NCBI GenBank assembly: GCA_005239675.1
Contig: SBBO01000034.1
Span: 1 to 41,785 of the forward strand
Length of the DNA stretch: 41,785 nucleotides
Direction: 5' to 3'
Source: Planctomycetales bacterium
GTDB lineage: Bacteria; Omnitrophota; Gorgyraeia; Zapsychrales; Zapsychraceae
In this document: piece after piece, positions 37,979 to 41,785 of the stretch
How positions within the stretch are numbered: the first letter of the stretch is position 1
How the letters are laid out: each line of letters starts with the position of its first letter
Made by a program: the position numbers and the translations under genes
Notes under the pieces: generated by a model
Databases searched by the model: none
What the model saw: only the letters and a program-made list of their open reading frames with translations
Told to the model about the DNA's origin: nothing

Positions 37979-39256
37979 TTATGCCATGCCTTTTGACGCT
38001 CTGCAAGCCGTGTTCAGTTTCATCCGCAACCCTACCAGGCCAATGACAAGACAGATCGTGCCGACACCAACAAGGATCCATACTTTCGGGACAAATCCAG
38101 CGAGCCAGGAACTAATGAGCATCGCAGTCAAAAAGGCGCAATGAATAACAATCTCCAAGGCGCTAAAGACCTTGCCTCGCATCTTATCGTCACTGACTAC
38201 ATGTATGATCGTGTTGGCAGTAATAAACATCGGACCAATCACCAGCCCCAACCCGAAAGAAAGTAGCAACGCGCTTAAAAGCTGCGGCCGCCAATGAATA
38301 AGAAGCGCGAAAGTTACCAGCAGTATCCCTCCGGTGATGAGGCTAAAAAATATTGTCTGGTACCAGACAAAACGCTTGCCCCAGCGCCCACAGAGAATCG
38401 CGCCGACAAATAATCCTATCCCCAGAAAGATAGCGATGATGCCTAAATCTTTGGTGACACTCTGAAACGATTCCTGGGTAAAGACAATGATAACGACATA
38501 GACCGCCCCAGCGGCGCAGAGTATGATCGCGATCATCGATATGATAAACCGTAACTCGCGGTGTCCTCGGAGATATTGTAGGCCTTGTTTTAATTCATTG
38601 GCCACGGATCGGCGGATGGGACCGATGATCTCCCTACCTGCCTGAAGGATCCTGGCCCGATCGACTTTCCATTGCTGGGAAAGATTGATGGGAGAAATCA
38701 ACAAGGCCGAGACAAAAAAAGTGCCTGCATCGATCAAGAACCCCATGCGTGCCCCGTACCGGTCGATGACAAATCCCCCCACAGCGCACCCCAAGATAAA
38801 GGCAATCATGCCGGTCGTGGTAACTAGCGAATTGGCCATAAAAAGACTTTCTTGCTCGACCAGATCAGGGATAAGGGACATCTTGGCAGGTGAATAGAAG
38901 CGACTGCAGGCGAACGCCAAGAAGACAACGATGTAAATGGGCACCATCGACTCCCATGCAAAGAATACCAGCGCAATCGACAAGACTAGAAGCCCCCGGA
39001 TCACATCACACACAAGAAGGGTCACGCGCCGGTCCCAGCGGTCAATGAAGATACCCGCAAAAGACTGCAGGAAAAAGACAGGAATGATGGTAAATGCCAT
39101 CAACTTTGCCAACCCCATCACCGACCCGGGCACCCGCTCAGTGATGAGTCCCACCAATGCAAGCTGGTTGACCCGGTCGCCAAACTGAGAGATAAGCTGC
39201 GCCCACCAAAGCCTTTGAAAATTGCGATGCTCGTGATGAAGCAGGAGCTTGATCAT
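37979..39256 (-). CDS. MFS transporter
   Basis: 425 aa ORF; multiple hydrophobic TM segments, FAGIFIDRWDRRVTLLVCDVIRG loop. Confidence 0.9.
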   Translation of the reverse strand: MIKLLLHHEHRNFQRLWWAQLISQFGDRVNQLALVGLITERVPGSVMGLAKLMAFTIIPVFFLQSFAGIFIDRWDRRVTLLVCDVIRGLLVLSIALVFFAWESMVPIYIVVFLAFACSRFYSPAKMSLIPDLVEQESLFMANSLVTTTGMIAFILGCAVGGFVIDRYGARMGFLIDAGTFFVSALLISPINLSQQWKVDRARILQAGREIIGPIRRSVANELKQGLQYLRGHRELRFIISMIAIILCAAGAVYVVIIVFTQESFQSVTKDLGIIAIFLGIGLFVGAILCGRWGKRFVWYQTIFFSLITGGILLVTFALLIHWRPQLLSALLLSFGLGLVIGPMFITANTIIHVVSDDKMRGKVFSALEIVIHCAFLTAMLISSWLAGFVPKVWILVGVGTICLVIGLVGLRMKLNTACRASKGMA

Positions 39257-41175
39257 TGGACAGTGCCCTCGTCTCTCTTTGAAGTGGCGATCCTATCGGC
39301 TTTCTTTCTGTAGACTTTAGCCCGGTGGTATTGGCCTTGGCGTTCATAAATGTTGATGAGATCGCGGTAGGCGCATTCGGTCAAGTGGTCATTGCTACGC
39401 CCAAAGGCGATCACCCGCCTAAAATAGCGAGCGGCCTCCTTAACCGGGCCTTGCGCCTGTGTCAGCAAACCCAGATTGTACAATGCGTAACGGTTGCGCG
39501 GGTTAAACTGCAGGGCAGCACGGTATTCGTTCATGGCCTTAGGCAATTGACCTCTCTTGGCATAGATGATCCCGAGACTATAATGAAGATGGCTATTCTC
39601 GGGGTCACGGGTAAGGTCATCGCGGTATTGGGCAATAACAACATCATATGTCTCATTCAAATTTTTATCCAATAACATCTGCAGATTGCCAGCCTCACCA
39701 ATAGCCTCGTATTCGGCGATCGCCTCCAGACATTTATCCTGGTCGCACAAAGACTTGGCAAGGTTGATCCGTGCCCGTACGTCCCAGGGCTTGACGACCA
39801 GGATCTTGCGGAATTGGTCTTCGGCCTGCGCAAAGAGCCCCGCCTTGGCCAGGGCAAGGCCGTAGGAAACCAACACCCGCGTGTTATGAGGATTATACAT
39901 CAGCGATTGTTTGAACATACTCAATTCGTAAACAGCATGTAGGTTTTGTCCAAAGGCAATAAGCATCAGATAGCCATAAAGTGCGACAACGCAAGGCCGC
40001 GTGACGTGAGGCGATATCCTATGCCGCTGAGCACGGCACAGGATATCATTGACGACCAAGGCCGTCAATGCAGCGAGACCTGCTAGCGACACATACAGAA
40101 AATGCTCAGCGGTAGCGGCGTATCCCGAATGTGCAGACAAAGGAAAAAACTGTGCGACAGGTAAAAGGGATATACCGGCCCAAAACAGAAAGAACTTGAC
40201 ACGGCGGCTAAGTTTGTCTCGGTAATACATAAGAGCGCAGACTGCCATCATGCTTATACCCAACGTTGCCCACAATTTAACATCAAGGGAATCTGTAAAA
40301 TAGGGAATCGCGCGGTCAAAATGCAAGTCGAGAGGAAGAACAAATAGTCGCAGGTACACCAAGACGCTGTATAAAAACGTGGCAATACCCAGAAACATCG
40401 ATCCCCATGACGACCACATAGGGACGTTGGTGATATGCAGGGCGTTACGCAGGAGAAAATACGCCAACAAAAATACCCAAAACCAAATGAGGCGCCCTCC
40501 CATCTCCCTGGGCAAGCCGGTCTTAGAGGGCCCTCTGGTCAGCCAAAATTCGTACCCTGCCAAGACAATGGGCAGCACGATAGCGGATTCCTTACTCAAG
40601 AGCGCCACCGCAAAGGCAATCAGGGCCAAGACATAGTCACGCCGGTGCCGTGTCTCAACATAAAGGAGATAAAACCAAAAAGATGCGAGCTGACCAAAGG
40701 CAGACAAAAGAATAGAACGTCCAGCGATGTTGGCCACGGCCTCCCAGTGAAGGGGATGCACCAAGAAAAGAAGCGCCGTCGCAAAGGCGAGACCTCTTTT
40801 CTTCAGTAACACATTAAAAATAAATAATAAAAAAATAGTATTACCTAGGTGCAAAAAAATATTGGTCAGGTAATATAGGGCTGGTCTTAACCCAGCCAAT
40901 TGGTATTCCAGCATAAAACTCAATGTAACGAGTGGCCGGTAATAGATCGCTGTGCCAAAAAATGACTCAGTTAAAATGTCTTTTAGGGAAGAGAGATGGC
41001 GAATTTTCTCGTTGTCGACAATAGACACCTCATCGTCGATTGTCTTAAACGAGCCCGCTAGGACGACGGCGTAGATCGCGATCGTGCACAGCGTCAGGGC
41101 AAGAAGTATCCCACAAAATGTTTTAATTCTTTCTTTGGCCAATGGCCGTACGTGTTGGAAAGTCTTGCGGATCAT
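39253..41175 (-). CDS. TMTC-like multi-pass membrane protein with C-terminal TPR repeats (putative GT-C glycosyltransferase)
   Basis: 640 aa ORF; N-terminal TM region with acidic TIDDE loop, LVHPLHWEAVANIAGRS, C-terminal TPRs (HYSLGIIYAKRGQLPKAMNEYRAALQFNPRN). Confidence 0.8.
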   Translation of the reverse strand: MIRKTFQHVRPLAKERIKTFCGILLALTLCTIAIYAVVLAGSFKTIDDEVSIVDNEKIRHLSSLKDILTESFFGTAIYYRPLVTLSFMLEYQLAGLRPALYYLTNIFLHLGNTIFLLFIFNVLLKKRGLAFATALLFLVHPLHWEAVANIAGRSILLSAFGQLASFWFYLLYVETRHRRDYVLALIAFAVALLSKESAIVLPIVLAGYEFWLTRGPSKTGLPREMGGRLIWFWVFLLAYFLLRNALHITNVPMWSSWGSMFLGIATFLYSVLVYLRLFVLPLDLHFDRAIPYFTDSLDVKLWATLGISMMAVCALMYYRDKLSRRVKFFLFWAGISLLPVAQFFPLSAHSGYAATAEHFLYVSLAGLAALTALVVNDILCRAQRHRISPHVTRPCVVALYGYLMLIAFGQNLHAVYELSMFKQSLMYNPHNTRVLVSYGLALAKAGLFAQAEDQFRKILVVKPWDVRARINLAKSLCDQDKCLEAIAEYEAIGEAGNLQMLLDKNLNETYDVVIAQYRDDLTRDPENSHLHYSLGIIYAKRGQLPKAMNEYRAALQFNPRNRYALYNLGLLTQAQGPVKEAARYFRRVIAFGRSNDHLTECAYRDLINIYERQGQYHRAKVYRKKADRIATSKRDEGTVQ

Positions 41176-41209
41176 GAAACAGCGATCGAGGATGGTTTAT
41201 TGTTATTAG

Positions 41210-41785
41210 GGGGGTGTTCCCGCTTTTTTAAAAATTAGAAATTATTTCATAAAAATTGCGGGTAATAGCAATACAGATAGAGACTATATCGTAAATTATA
41301 TTCCTTCTTTATTTAATAGGGTATTTGGAGATAAAGGTAAATTATTCCTTTCCAAGAAAAAAGATGTGGGTTATTTTACCATTTATGGAAAAAATTATGT
41401 GATATTAATGAAATCTTTAGGTATGGGTGTCGGCAATAAAAAAATAAATAATCAAGGCATTCCAGATTGGATTAAGAATGACTCAAACCTTCTAAAGAGA
41501 TGTATAAGAGGGTTAATTGATACAGATGGCTCTATACATGTTATATCCAAAAAAAATCTTAATATGAGGATAGACTATACAAGTTACATACCAAATTTAA
41601 TAAATGACGTTAGAGCTGCTTTTATAAGGTTGGGCTTTTTTCCATCAAAGATAATTAATAATAAACATTTTTTCTTGTCCAGGCAAGAAGACATCACGAA
41701 ATATGTTGAGGAAATAGGATTTGGTAATCAAAAAAATTTAAATAGGTTCAGAGAGTTTGAAAAAAGAGCCCCGATAGTTCAGAGG
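41210..41785 (+). pseudogene. LAGLIDADG homing endonuclease-like fragment (open at the window edge; no ATG before 41408)
   Basis: Manual translation from the in-frame stop at 41207: ...NYFIKIAGNSNTDRDYIVNYIPSLFNRVFGDKGKLF...GIPDWIKNDSNLLKRCIRGLIDTDGSIHVISKKN...; RGLIDTDGSIH matches the LAGLIDADG motif; first motif not evident. Confidence 0.75.
41768..41785 (+). tRNA. Possible 5' portion of a tRNA gene truncated by the window end
   Basis: GCCCCGA (7-nt acceptor) TA (8-9) GTTC (D stem) AGAGG; fits U8, G10, Y11, A14, R15, G18G19 positions; 3' half absent. Confidence 0.4.

Overview
The window carries one very long, tightly packed minus-strand gene cluster (about 56-37,112; 34 ORFs, many with 4-bp ATGA or similarly short overlaps) for nucleotide-sugar and surface-glycan biosynthesis. 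It starts with a small winged-helix regulator preceded by an exact TTGACA-N16-TATAAT promoter and a perfect GTTCAA-N3-TTGAAC dyad near the predicted transcription start. In transcription order the cluster encodes: GmhA-like SIS isomerase, PseB-like dehydratase, two SDR epimerases, a domain-swapped HldE-like nucleotidyltransferase/kinase, two tandem DegT aminotransferases, HAD, APH-type kinase, split transketolase, methyltransferase, ADH, a duplicated [WbuC cupin + C-methyltransferase] module with an extra C-methyltransferase and SDR, a third DegT aminotransferase, a NeuD/PglD-like acyltransferase, two tandem TIGR04372-like glycosyltransferases, a PglK/MsbA-like ABC flippase, an RmlD-PseC fusion, aldo/keto reductase, GNAT, a surface-carbohydrate protein, class III aminotransferase, SpsF/PseF-like cytidylyltransferase, PseG-like protein, a second GNAT, and an acyl-CoA-synthetase-like enzyme. 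No PseI/NeuB synthase, Wzx or Wzy was seen in the window. Upstream of the cluster, also on the minus strand, are purN, an MFS transporter and a TMTC-like TPR membrane protein. The last ~570 bp are AT-rich and encode, on the plus strand, a fragment of a LAGLIDADG homing endonuclease that reads straight into what looks like the 5' end of a tRNA cut off at the window edge. All functional calls come from motif recognition by eye; no database search was run.
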